From assembly GCA_036382395.1 (NCBI GenBank), contig DASVHW010000097.1, positions 1 to 36,982 on the forward strand: 36,982 nucleotides of DNA. Direction: 5' to 3'. This document shows positions 15,204 to 23,413 of this stretch, piece by piece. Position 1 is the stretch's first letter. Each line of letters starts with the position of its first letter. The position numbers and the translations under genes were made by a program. Below the pieces are notes generated by a model. It searched no databases and was not told the DNA's origin. It saw nothing but the letters and a program-made list of their open reading frames with translations. The stretch comes from Candidatus Binatia bacterium. GTDB taxonomy: Bacteria > Desulfobacterota > Binatia > HRBIN30.

Positions 15204-17060
15204 ATGGGCTTTGCCGAACCGCTGGCGCTGCTTTTCGCCGGGCTCTACGGGATTCTGGTTGTTTTCTATCTCTGGGAGCGCTGGCGGCGGCGCGTTGCGG
15301 TGCCGTCCCTGCTCCTGTGGGAAGTGGTGCCTGAAGACACGCTGCGGGCGCGGCGCTTCCGACCCGATCTGTTGTTCCTCCTTCAGCTCTTGCTGCTCGC
15401 CTGCCTGATTGCCGGACTGGCGAGGCCCTATTTCTCTGACGGCGCCAGCCTGCCACCGCGTGGACGTCATGTCTTCGTGCTGGATACATCGGCCAGCATG
15501 CAGGCGCGTGAGGCGCGGGGCACCCGCTTCGACGAAGCACGTGGGCAGGCGCTCGATCTGCTCAAGAGCTTGCAGGCCGATGAGGAAGTCATGCTGATCA
15601 CCACCGCACCGTCGCCTGAAGTGCTGGTGAACTTCACGCGCGAGCGTGACGCTGTGGCCCAGGCTCTGGAGCGGCTGGCCCCGACGGACACCGGCTCCGA
15701 TCTTTCGGTGGCGCTGGCGTTTGCCGACAGCGCCATGCAGCGCAGCGACGTTCCCACCGAACTGGAGGTCTTCAGCGATATTCCCCGCAGTCAATTGCCC
15801 GAGCCGGGCCGGGATCACGCCAAGGTGTTCCAAGTCGGTGAGACCGACGTAAACATCGGCATCGAGGCGCTGCAGATATTTCAGGGGCGCTTCCAGGACT
15901 ACCGCCGAGCCCGAGCCTACGTGCTGGTTGAGAATTTCGGCCATCGCGAAGGGCACGGATTCCTCACCGTACGGCTGGAGAACCAGGTGGTGAACCGGAG
16001 CGGATTCACCTTGCCGCCTCGCGAGTCCAAGGAGTTCGTCGTGCACGGCTTCCGCGGTCCGGGGCGGGTTGTGGCGCAAATCGAGGCCACCGACGCGCTG
16101 GACGCTGACAACGTCGCCTTCGGCTGGATTCGGCCGGTGCGACCGGTGCGCCTGCTTTTGGTCTCAGCCGCTTCACCTCTGGTTGATGACCTGCGTCAGT
16201 TGGTGACCGCAACTCCGGCGCTTCAGCTATCGGTCGTGGATCCACGGACATTCAGCGCCGATCAATCCCGACAGGCTGACCTGGTGATCTTCAATCGGTT
16301 CGTGCCAGACGTGCAGCCGGCAACGAACACGCTCTACCTCTATCCGCCGCGCGAGAACACCCTCTTTCCCGTCGCCGGCGACGCGGAAAACATCGAAGTC
16401 CTCGATTGGGACACGCACCACCCGGCCCTCCAGTCACTGCGGCCGCTGGCGGCGTTGCCGCTGCAGCGTGCCCGCATCGTGACGCCGCCGGCGTGGAGTC
16501 AGGTGCTGCTGTGGTCGCGGACCTCGGCGCAGGAATTCCCGCTGGCCCTGGCGGGGGAGGACAATGGACACCGGGTCGCGTGCATCACGTTCGACCTCGA
16601 GAGCGAAGGTTTGCTCGGCAGCGACAATCTCAACTTCTTCCTCTTCTTCATGAACCTGCTGGGCTGGCTGGCGCCGAGCGGCGAGGAAACCGCCGTGGTG
16701 AGAACCGGCGAGGTGACGCCGCTGGGCCCCTTGGCAGACGGGCCGGTACGGGTTCAGTATCCGCACGGCGAGGTGGTGACGCTGCCCGCCGGACAGGCGA
16801 CTCTCCAGCCGCTTTATGCCGGCGAATACCGCGTCAGCGTGGACGGGACGAGCCGACTGCTGCTGGCGAATTTTTTCGATCCCGTGGAGTCGGACATCGG
16901 ACGATCGAGCAAAGAACCGACAATGCCGCCGCAGCCGGCCACGCATGGGGTGCAGACCATACCGGCGTCGGACCGGCACGAATACGGTTCCTGGTTGTAC
17001 GACGCAGCCGCCGCCCTCTTGCTCTTCGAATGGGCCGTGGCGCGGAGGCGCTCGGTATGA
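15204..17060 (+). CDS. BatA-type vWA membrane protein
   Basis: The protein has 618 residues. The N-terminal BatA-like module has two membrane spans (about 5-24 and 55-74) with the usual VPSLLLWEVV between them. A vWA domain follows, with its metal-ion site DTSAS at 94-98 and a second site around TGSDLSVAL. A long periplasmic-type beta region and a GATase-like fold (LNFFLFFMNLLGWLAP) follow. A last span (WLYDAAAALLLFEWAV) anchors the C-terminus. AGGA lies 8 nt before the ATG. The stop overlaps the next gene as ATGA. With MoxR it probably forms an envelope-associated assembly or stress complex. Confidence 0.85.
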   Translation: MGFAEPLALLFAGLYGILVVFYLWERWRRRVAVPSLLLWEVVPEDTLRARRFRPDLLFLLQLLLLACLIAGLARPYFSDGASLPPRGRHVFVLDTSASMQAREARGTRFDEARGQALDLLKSLQADEEVMLITTAPSPEVLVNFTRERDAVAQALERLAPTDTGSDLSVALAFADSAMQRSDVPTELEVFSDIPRSQLPEPGRDHAKVFQVGETDVNIGIEALQIFQGRFQDYRRARAYVLVENFGHREGHGFLTVRLENQVVNRSGFTLPPRESKEFVVHGFRGPGRVVAQIEATDALDADNVAFGWIRPVRPVRLLLVSAASPLVDDLRQLVTATPALQLSVVDPRTFSADQSRQADLVIFNRFVPDVQPATNTLYLYPPRENTLFPVAGDAENIEVLDWDTHHPALQSLRPLAALPLQRARIVTPPAWSQVLLWSRTSAQEFPLALAGEDNGHRVACITFDLESEGLLGSDNLNFFLFFMNLLGWLAPSGEETAVVRTGEVTPLGPLADGPVRVQYPHGEVVTLPAGQATLQPLYAGEYRVSVDGTSRLLLANFFDPVESDIGRSSKEPTMPPQPATHGVQTIPASDRHEYGSWLYDAAAALLLFEWAVARRRSV

Positions 17061-19714
17061 CGTCGAGCCCCAGCGTCTCATACCTCTTGGCCCATCCTGA
17101 CACGCTGAGTCTCTCAGTCCGGTACCCAGCTGCCCTTCTGTTGCTGTTGTGCGTCCCGCTCTTCATCGCGTTCGCACGAAGCGATTTCCGTGGGCACCGG
17201 TTGGTCCTGGGCTTACGTGTCGCAGTTTTCGGGCTCCTGGTGTTCACGCTTGCGGGGGTCGGGCTCAGCGTGCGCTTGCCGAGCCACCGGCTGTCATTGA
17301 TCGCGGCGGTGGACCTTTCCGAAAGCATCGATGCGGAAGGCCGCCAGTGGGAGCAACGCTATCTGGGTCAAATCGCAGCGGCGCTGGCGCCGGGGGACGA
17401 GCTGGGTGTCGTGGCGTTCGCCAAAAACGCGATTGTGGTCCAGCCACCCGCCCCACCGCGAGGCGTCGACCCGTCGAGCCCAGCGGTGGGGGCAACCGCA
17501 ACCGACATCGGTCGGGGGCTGGATACCGCCATGGCACTGTTTGCGTCCGATGCCGAGCGTCGCCTGCTTCTGATCAGCGACGGCAATGAAACACGAGGCA
17601 ACAGTCAGGCCACACTTGCTCGTGCACGCCGATCTGGCGTGACCATTTATGCTGCCGTCCCGCCGCACACCGGTGCGCCAGATGTTGCCGTCGAGAAATT
17701 GGCCGTGGCGCCGCTGGTGGCGGAAGGCAGCGTCTTTTCGCTGCATGTCGTCCTGCGCAACACGGGAACGGCCCGGTCGGTGGCCCTCGGGTCGGTGACC
17801 CTCGGGTTGTTCGTCGACGGCGAGCCGGTGGGCAGCCAGAACGTCACCCTTCAAAACGGTTTGAACGCGGTCGAGATTCCGTACCGCCTGACCGGGGCGG
17901 GCAGCCACCGGTTGCGCGTGCAGGTATCCGCCGGGGATGATGCTATCGCCGGGAACAATTTTCGTGAGGCAACCGTAATGGTGGGCGGCAAGACGCGGGT
18001 GCTGCTCGTCTCACCACGGGCTCGTTCCCCGCTTGCGCGCGGGCTCGAACGCAAAGACCTCAGCGTGACAGAGATGGCCCCCGCGGATTTCCCGGCGCGG
18101 GTCGATGACCTCCTCGGCTACCACTGCGTGCTCCTCGAAGACCTCACGGCCAACGCCTTGCCGGCACAAGGATTCGATGCGTTGGAACGTTACGTCAAAG
18201 ACTTCGGCGGCGGGTTTGTTTTTGCCGCCGGCGAGCATACCTACGGTGACGCAGGCTTCACGAAGACGGCGCTGGAACGCATGCTGCCGGTGACCCTGGA
18301 GCCCCGCAGGCCGCCGCACCCGGAACGGGAACCCCTGGCGCTGTTTGTTCTGATCGACCGGTCCAACAGCATGGGCTACCACATCCGCAACCGGCTGGAA
18401 CGCAGCGAGGAGGAATCAAAACTCGCCTACGCGAAACGCGCGGCACTGGCGGCGGTGCGCCAACTCAGAGACACTGACCTGGTTGGCCTGATCGCATTCG
18501 ACTCTCAGCCGTTTCAGATCGCGCCGCTGCGGCCGCTGCAGGAGAACCGCACCGTCCTAGAGAACGACATTCCCCGCCTGCAGCCCGGCGGGGGAACCGA
18601 TTTTCACGACGCGCTGGAGTCGGCACGAACCCAGCTGGTCGATTCGCGCATCAACACCAGACACGTGATTCTCCTGACTGACGGCGACACCAACCGTGGT
18701 GCCGCCGATCACTACCCGCTGATCGCAGCCTTGGCCAAGGCCGGGGTCAGCGTGACCACGATCCGGATTGGCGATGACACGGTCAACCTCAACCTCTTGC
18801 ACGACATATCGAATCGGACCGGAGGGCAGTTCTACCATGTCGAGAATGTGGAGGCGTTGCCGGAGCTGCTGGTGAAAGACACTACCCACGCGCTCCCACA
18901 GACGCAGCGGCATGAGGAAACCTTCGCGCCGCGCGTGGCCGGTGTCAGCCAGGTGTTGCACGGCCTTCGACAGAATGAATTTCCGAACCTGCGCGGATAC
19001 GCGTACTCCCGGAGCAAGCCGGGAGCCGACGTGCTGCTCTACGTCCTGAACGACGACAAGAAGGATCCGATACTCGACGCGTGGCAGTACGGACTCGGTC
19101 GCGTCATCGCGTTTACCGCCAGCCCTGCTGACGATGCGCAGGCCTGGGTCGGCTGGGATGGTTTCGGAAAATTCTGGTCGCAGTTGGTGCACTGGGCGGT
19201 GCGGGAACACACGCCTTGGGACTATGCGATCGAGGTGCATCGAGCTGACGGACAAGTAGAGCTCAGCATCCATTCCTTCGACGATCTGGATGACGGCCTG
19301 CTCATGGCTCGGATCTTCTCGGATCCGGACCATGCGACGGAGATCGCACTCACTCCACGCGCCCCGCGCGAATTCACCGGCCGTCTGCCGGCCTTGGCTG
19401 GCGGGCGGTATCCCCTGACGATCACCAAACGCAGCGGCACCCGGCAGGTCAGCCAGCGTACAGAGGTCATTGCCGTGCCCGCTGGCAATGAGGAGCCACA
19501 AGAGGAGTTTGAGAGCGCGCAGCCCAACCTCGCCTTGCTCAACGACCTGACGTCGGCCACTGGCGGCGCGGTCGACGCGCCCATCCGAACCATTGTCGGG
19601 CGGAAAACCGGCACCCAACGCATGGATCATCCACTCGACTGGCTGTTCATCCCTGCCGCGATGCTCCTGTTCTTGACGGATGTGGGGATCCGCCGACTGA
19701 GGCTGGTAAAATGA
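17057..19714 (+). CDS. Large membrane protein with two vWA domains
   Basis: The protein has 885 residues from the ATG at 17057, overlapping the previous stop; the long upstream in-frame extension is only a shadow of the previous gene. Two N-terminal spans (23-40, 51-70) precede a first vWA-like domain (DLSES at 86-90). After a beta domain comes a GATase1-like segment (VLLEDLTANALPAQGFDALE, FGGGFVFAAGEHTYGD). A second vWA with an intact metal site, DRSNSMG (434-440), and a matching TDGD strand follows. A C-terminal span (about 864-880) ends the protein. This is the usual last gene of MoxR-DUF58-BatA operons in Proteobacteria and Planctomycetes. Its substrate is unknown. Confidence 0.85.
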   Translation: MTSSPSVSYLLAHPDTLSLSVRYPAALLLLLCVPLFIAFARSDFRGHRLVLGLRVAVFGLLVFTLAGVGLSVRLPSHRLSLIAAVDLSESIDAEGRQWEQRYLGQIAAALAPGDELGVVAFAKNAIVVQPPAPPRGVDPSSPAVGATATDIGRGLDTAMALFASDAERRLLLISDGNETRGNSQATLARARRSGVTIYAAVPPHTGAPDVAVEKLAVAPLVAEGSVFSLHVVLRNTGTARSVALGSVTLGLFVDGEPVGSQNVTLQNGLNAVEIPYRLTGAGSHRLRVQVSAGDDAIAGNNFREATVMVGGKTRVLLVSPRARSPLARGLERKDLSVTEMAPADFPARVDDLLGYHCVLLEDLTANALPAQGFDALERYVKDFGGGFVFAAGEHTYGDAGFTKTALERMLPVTLEPRRPPHPEREPLALFVLIDRSNSMGYHIRNRLERSEEESKLAYAKRAALAAVRQLRDTDLVGLIAFDSQPFQIAPLRPLQENRTVLENDIPRLQPGGGTDFHDALESARTQLVDSRINTRHVILLTDGDTNRGAADHYPLIAALAKAGVSVTTIRIGDDTVNLNLLHDISNRTGGQFYHVENVEALPELLVKDTTHALPQTQRHEETFAPRVAGVSQVLHGLRQNEFPNLRGYAYSRSKPGADVLLYVLNDDKKDPILDAWQYGLGRVIAFTASPADDAQAWVGWDGFGKFWSQLVHWAVREHTPWDYAIEVHRADGQVELSIHSFDDLDDGLLMARIFSDPDHATEIALTPRAPREFTGRLPALAGGRYPLTITKRSGTRQVSQRTEVIAVPAGNEEPQEEFESAQPNLALLNDLTSATGGAVDAPIRTIVGRKTGTQRMDHPLDWLFIPAAMLLFLTDVGIRRLRLVK

Positions 19715-19751
19715 AGGGTGACCGCCGGCGCGGGACGGCCGACCCCTGCGA

Positions 19752-20168
19752 CTAGGCACTGCGGGCAGTTGGCGATTGATCGAGCAGGTTCACGAGCAAA
19801 CGCAACAGATCGGTTTTCGACACGATACCGACGAGCCGGTCGCCTTCAACAACCGGCAACGCGTTGATCTTCCGCTCGATCAGGAGGCGCGCGGCGCGGT
19901 GTGCCGTATCGGTCGGGGCCACCGTAACTACCCCCAAGGTCATGGCGGCATCCACTTTGGTGCGATCGAGGTATCCGCTGTGCGCATGCAGGTCGCGATC
20001 CGATAGCATGCCAATCAGCACCCCGTTCTCAACCACCGGTAGCTGATGTATCCCTTCCCGCGTCATCACAGCCTGCGTGGCTGCAAGGGTCTCTTGCGGC
20101 GTAGTAGTCAAGGGCGCTCGCCGCATGATGTCTTCAATGATCGGTTCCTTGGCCATCCTCCCCGTCAC
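19752..20168 (-). CDS. Tandem CBS-domain protein
   Basis: The protein has 138 residues. Two CBS domains fill it: IMRRAPLTTTPQETL to VENGVLIGMLSDRDL, and AMTLGVVTVAPTDTAHRAAR to EGDRLVGIVSKTDLL. CBS pairs bind adenine nucleotides or similar ligands and act as energy or redox sensors. The GTG start at 20168 is preferred because it overlaps the stop of the universal-stress gene (GTGA) with AAGGAG upstream; an internal ATG at 20156 is possible. It forms a two-gene operon with that stress protein and converges with the vWA gene. Confidence 0.88.
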   Translation of the reverse strand: MTGRMAKEPIIEDIMRRAPLTTTPQETLAATQAVMTREGIHQLPVVENGVLIGMLSDRDLHAHSGYLDRTKVDAAMTLGVVTVAPTDTAHRAARLLIERKINALPVVEGDRLVGIVSKTDLLRLLVNLLDQSPTARSA

Positions 20169-20638
20169 TCCCGGAGATAGTCTCCTTCATAGGAATTTGT
20201 TTTCGGTAGATAGGGCACGCAGATTACTGGACAAGGGCTGGCCTCGCAGACCTCTCTCACGACATCGTGAGCCAAGGGTGGGGGGGCTCCATGGTGGGCA
20301 CCGAGAACGATCAAGTCCACGCCGAGCTGCCGCGCCTTTTCGATGATCCGGCGCGATGGCTGTTGTCCAGGAATTGCCGCCATCATGTAGTCATCGTGCC
20401 TCGCCAGCAGGGCCTTGCGCAGCCGTCGCATCGCACTGATAGTCCCCCGTTCGGCGATGGCCACGTCCCGGCCCGAGGACTCCTCTGATGGCTCGGTCTC
20501 TGCTGCTGGAAGCACGTGGAGGACGTACAGGCGGGCGTTGAAACGCTGCGCGAGAGCCGTCGCATACCGAAATGCCGACTCGCAATTCGGTGAAAAATCG
20601 GTGGCAAACAGAACGCGGTCGAGTTTGAAGGCGTCCAT
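20165..20638 (-). CDS. Universal stress protein (UspA family)
   Basis: The protein has 157 residues. It begins FKLDRVLFATDFSPNCESAF, the standard UspA start, with the conserved Asp in VLFATDFS. It ends with LGVDLIVLGAHHG and CEASPCPVICVPY. The GxHxG part of the nucleotide loop is present, but the usual following GS(V/T) is replaced by HDVVREV, so ATP binding may be weak. USPs respond to stress, starvation and hypoxia. It is translated with the CBS gene (4-nt overlap). A weak -24/-12-like sequence lies only about 20-30 nt upstream on the minus strand, so its promoter is unclear. Confidence 0.9.
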   Translation of the reverse strand: MDAFKLDRVLFATDFSPNCESAFRYATALAQRFNARLYVLHVLPAAETEPSEESSGRDVAIAERGTISAMRRLRKALLARHDDYMMAAIPGQQPSRRIIEKARQLGVDLIVLGAHHGAPPPLAHDVVREVCEASPCPVICVPYLPKTNSYEGDYLRE

Positions 20639-20738
20639 CGCAATGAGTGTCTTGGCAAATTACATACCTCTGGGGCTCCGTGACTCGTCTCGATCCTTTT
20701 TCCCTGGTCATTCCCAAAGGTGGGTCGCTGACGACAGG

Positions 20739-20753
20739 CCAGGAGTTTCCTGG
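20739..20753. promoter_or_regulatory. Palindrome CCAGGA-GTT-TCCTGG, possible activator site
   Basis: A perfect 6-bp inverted repeat with a 3-base loop lies 50 bases upstream of the -24/-12 element at 20803. Activators of the NtrC type bind such dyads upstream of sigma54 promoters. Assignment is by position only. Confidence 0.3.
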
Positions 20754-20802
20754 AACGGAGAAGATCAGACAAATCGTCGGCTCAACCTTTCCCCCTTTTT
20801 GC

Positions 20803-20818
20803 TGGCCTGGGCTTTGCG
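20803..20818 (+). promoter_or_regulatory. Sigma54 -24/-12 promoter of the cytochrome gene
   Basis: TGGCCTGGGCTTTGCG matches TGGCMYRNNNNTTGCW at all but the last position, with the obligatory GG (20804-20805) and GC (20816-20817) 10 bases apart. Transcription would begin near 20829, just before the AAAGGG ribosome site and the ATG at 20845. Confidence 0.55.
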
Positions 20819-20844
20819 ATAGACGGCGTCAAAGGGAATACACC

Positions 20845-21786
20845 ATGGACCGAAGCGTGCTCATGAGCAAGGTTGCGCCCCGAGGGGCCGCATCACATCC
20901 ACCCGTGAGGAGTGTGCTCCGTTCACGACACCCGATTGCGATAGCGCTGATCGCTCTGGCGTGCGTCATATTCGGCTTCGGCCGCGGGGCGGCGGCCAAA
21001 CTCGACGGTGGTTGTCTGTACCGGATGCATTGTGCCTCGTGCCACGGTCCGGCCGGCAGGGGCGACGGTCCGGATGCTACCATCTTCGCCCCACCGCCGC
21101 CCGATCTCCGGGACTTCCTGAAGCGGAACAATACGAAGGACCTGGCGCGTCGGGTGCGGGAAGGCCTGCCACTCGAGTTGACGCTTGACGCTGCAGCGCT
21201 ACGGTCTCAAGCCGCGCAGGTCGAAGAGATCCTGGCCTACCTCAGGCGTCTCCCTCGCATCAACTGGCGTTTGGTGGAAAACGGAGAGGCAATCTTTCTC
21301 TGCCGCTGCGAAGAGTGTCACGGGCCGCACGGAAAACCGGGAGCAACCCTTCCGCCGGGCGTCCAACGGCCACGGAATCTCTCGGATCCTGGCTTCCAAG
21401 GATCAGTGGGAGACACCGACTTGATCCGACTGGCGCGCCATGGGCGCAAGGGCATGCCTGCGCTGGTGCCGCGAGTCAGCGAACAAGACGGGCGGTCGCT
21501 GGCTGCATACGTGCGCCTGCTTTCGCCGGGTTTTGATCTCTACTCCCGATACTGCGCCAGCTGCCACGGTGATGATGGCAACGGCAGGAGCAGCGTTGGT
21601 GAAGTCCTGCACCCGCCGGCCATCACATTCGATCGCTCCTATTTCTCCCGTACTGATGCGGAGCGGCTGCGGGCCACGGTATGGCACATGATTGGGCAGC
21701 ACAAACCCAGCATGCCGCATTACCGCGCCAAGCTCGACGCGGCACAAGCCGAAGCGATCATCACGTATCTCAAGCACGCCGAGTGA
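20845..21786 (+). CDS. Triheme c-type cytochrome
   Basis: The protein has 313 residues from the ATG at 20845 with AAAGGG 8 nt upstream. A basic N-terminus and hydrophobic stretch (IAIALIALACVIFGFG) ending GAAA form a signal peptide. The mature part is three cytochrome c modules with heme motifs CASCH (63-67), CEECH (155-159) and CASCH (237-241). Likely distal Met ligands occur in KGMPALV and PSMPHYR; the first module has no obvious Met. It is probably a periplasmic electron carrier. The strong -24/-12 promoter suggests control by a sigma54 activator such as the one encoded at 23414. Confidence 0.88.
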   Translation: MDRSVLMSKVAPRGAASHPPVRSVLRSRHPIAIALIALACVIFGFGRGAAAKLDGGCLYRMHCASCHGPAGRGDGPDATIFAPPPPDLRDFLKRNNTKDLARRVREGLPLELTLDAAALRSQAAQVEEILAYLRRLPRINWRLVENGEAIFLCRCEECHGPHGKPGATLPPGVQRPRNLSDPGFQGSVGDTDLIRLARHGRKGMPALVPRVSEQDGRSLAAYVRLLSPGFDLYSRYCASCHGDDGNGRSSVGEVLHPPAITFDRSYFSRTDAERLRATVWHMIGQHKPSMPHYRAKLDAAQAEAIITYLKHAE

Positions 21787-21859
21787 GCGCCAGACGTCAG
21801 AGGCATCGCGATCGAGACAATCCCAGTTCTCGCAACGCTGGCTCGAAAGTTTTCTCCGT

Positions 21860-21877
21860 GTGTGGAACCGGTTACAC
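21860..21877. promoter_or_regulatory. Dyad around AACCGGTT upstream of a -24/-12 promoter
   Basis: GTGTGGAACCGGTTACAC has a perfect AACCGGTT core (21866-21873) with GTGT/ACAC on the flanks, offset by two bases. It lies about 80 bases before the predicted start from the 21920 promoter, a usual distance for an enhancer-binding site. No functional evidence. Confidence 0.3.
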
Positions 21878-21919
21878 GTGAACCGTCCTACTGGAGAGGT
21901 CCTGCGGTCAAGCACAAGC

Positions 21920-21935
21920 GGCATAGGCATTGCTC
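21920..21935 (+). promoter_or_regulatory. Sigma54 -24/-12 promoter of the NDP-mannose-type gene
   Basis: CGGCATAGGCATTGCT fits GGCAYRNNNNTTGCW with GG (21921-21922) and GC (21933-21934) exactly 10 bases apart; only the first T is missing. The predicted start near 21946 leaves a leader of about 37 nt with GGAG 8 nt before the ATG at 21983. Confidence 0.6.
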
Positions 21936-21982
21936 TGGGTATTAGATGTCGACTCTCGAGCCTGTTACCCCGGAGAAAACCA

Positions 21983-22921
21983 ATGCAAGGACGAGCAGAA
22001 CGAAAGCCCTGGGCTGTGATACTCGCCGGAGGGGAGGGCACGCGGTTGCAGGAGTTGACCCGCCAGATCACCGGGTCCCCGATTCCCAAACAGTACTGCC
22101 GCATCATGGGCGAGCGTTCGATGCTGGAAACGACGCTGATTCGTACGCTGCGCTACACGCCGGTGGATAATACTCTTGTCATTATCAACAGCACTCACCT
22201 CGATATCGCCCGCGAACAACTCCGTCCCTTGCCGAACCGCAACATCCTCGTGCAGCCATGCAATCGCGACACCGGACCGGGGTTGCTGTTCGGGTTGCTA
22301 GCCCTGGCACACCGCGATCCAGCAGCCATTGTCGGGGTATTCCCTAGCGATCACTACGTCGGGGACGACCGCGGCTTCATCGACCACGTCACCCAGGCAA
22401 CTCGCGTCGTGGAGCAGATGCCCGGCAAGATCGTTATCTTGGGCATCCGCCCGGACCACCCCGAACCCGGGTACGGCTACATCATGCCGGCCGGTCAATT
22501 GGCGTCCTTGGCCGAGCGCGGCCCTACATTCCACGTCGAGAGGTTCCACGAAAAGCCCCCCGTCCATGTGGCCCGGAATCTCCTCCGCCAGGGCGGCTTG
22601 TGGAACTCATTCGTGATGGTGTTCCAGATCCGCCGAATGCTGGAACTGATCCGGACTGTGATGCCGGAGGAGTTTGATCGCGTCTGGGCGGTAACCGACG
22701 ACCCAGTGAAGCTCCGCGATGTCTACCATGACCTGAAACCCTGGAATCTCTCCCGTGATTTTCTGGAGCGGATTCCGGAGCATCTAGTCGTGCAACGGGT
22801 TGACGATGTCCACTGGAGTGACTGGGGTACGCGGGACTTGATCGAACGCACCCTCAAGAAGCTCACTCAGAAGGCGCCGTGGCAAGCACGGCGCCCCGTG
22901 ATCACAGCGGTAGCCTCGTGA
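21983..22921 (+). CDS. Mannose-1-phosphate guanylyltransferase-like enzyme
   Basis: The protein has 312 residues from the ATG at 21983 with a good ribosome site; longer in-frame starts lie in non-coding DNA. Nucleotidyltransferase motifs are VILAGGEGTRL (12-22), PIPKQY (33-38, the type-II mannose-1-phosphate guanylyltransferase lysine region), NRDTGPGLLFGL, FPSDHYV (metal-binding Asp) and FHEKP. It would make GDP-mannose (or a related NDP-sugar) from sugar-1-phosphate for surface or storage polysaccharide. It lacks the C-terminal isomerase domain of bifunctional ManC. It sits alone, next to stress regulators rather than sugar genes, and has its own sigma54-type promoter. Confidence 0.82.
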   Translation: MQGRAERKPWAVILAGGEGTRLQELTRQITGSPIPKQYCRIMGERSMLETTLIRTLRYTPVDNTLVIINSTHLDIAREQLRPLPNRNILVQPCNRDTGPGLLFGLLALAHRDPAAIVGVFPSDHYVGDDRGFIDHVTQATRVVEQMPGKIVILGIRPDHPEPGYGYIMPAGQLASLAERGPTFHVERFHEKPPVHVARNLLRQGGLWNSFVMVFQIRRMLELIRTVMPEEFDRVWAVTDDPVKLRDVYHDLKPWNLSRDFLERIPEHLVVQRVDDVHWSDWGTRDLIERTLKKLTQKAPWQARRPVITAVAS

Positions 22922-22976
22922 TCAGCAGGAGGCGTGGAGCTACCGCGCCAACCTTCCTCTCTGGCAGTGAGCGACT

Positions 22977-23408
22977 TTAGGCGGGTACAGTCTCGGACGC
23001 GTCACGCAATGCGCGGACCACGTCCTCTCGCGCAATGATCCCGACCACCTGACCGTTCTCAATGACCGGAAAGCTCTTGACGCGCGATTCGACCAGCGTT
23101 TGCAGGACCCGGGTGAGCGGCGTTTCCGGTGCAAAGGTGATCACGTCCCGCGTCATGAGTTCCGCCGCGGTGCGGCGCGACAGCTCGTCGTAGCGCGGCA
23201 CCACGGCTTGTGGCGTGAAGATGAACGCTCTGAGCACGTCGAACTTGGTGATCACGCCCACGAGGACGCCAGCCGCCAGCACGGGGAAGCCGTTGAAGTC
23301 GTGATCAACAAACTGGCGCTGGAGTTCATGCACCGGCGTTTCAGGGGTAACGGTCAGCACCGGCCGCGTCATATAGTCGGCAACTCGCGACTCGAGAAAA
23401 CGGTACAT
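22977..23408 (-). CDS. Tandem CBS-domain protein
   Basis: The protein has 143 residues. The two CBS domains run from VADYMTRPVLTVTPETPVHE to GVITKFDVLRAF, and from AAELMTRDVITFAPETPLTR to GIIAREDVVRAL. The start lies 5 nt after the stop of the NtrC-type regulator, so the two are one operon. It may sense adenylate charge or redox state and modulate the regulator, as inferred for other USP/CBS modules. It resembles the CBS protein at 19752 in layout, but the two are clearly divergent. Confidence 0.88.
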   Translation of the reverse strand: MYRFLESRVADYMTRPVLTVTPETPVHELQRQFVDHDFNGFPVLAAGVLVGVITKFDVLRAFIFTPQAVVPRYDELSRRTAAELMTRDVITFAPETPLTRVLQTLVESRVKSFPVIENGQVVGIIAREDVVRALRDASETVPA

Positions 23409-23413
23409 GGGCG

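Noticed and set aside
16406-17056. N-terminal extension of the double-vWA protein
   Set aside because: This part is out of frame with the real BatA-like gene and is Arg/Gly-rich shadow sequence. The ATG at 17057 overlaps the previous stop and begins a normal protein.
20655-20668. Third -24/-12-like promoter for the USP gene on the minus strand
   Set aside because: The GG and GC spacing is right, but the -24 box is poor and the predicted start is only about 5 bases before the ATG.
20647-20844. Longer start for the triheme cytochrome
   Set aside because: The extension is not protein-like and contains the promoter; the ATG at 20845 has a ribosome site and leads into the signal peptide.
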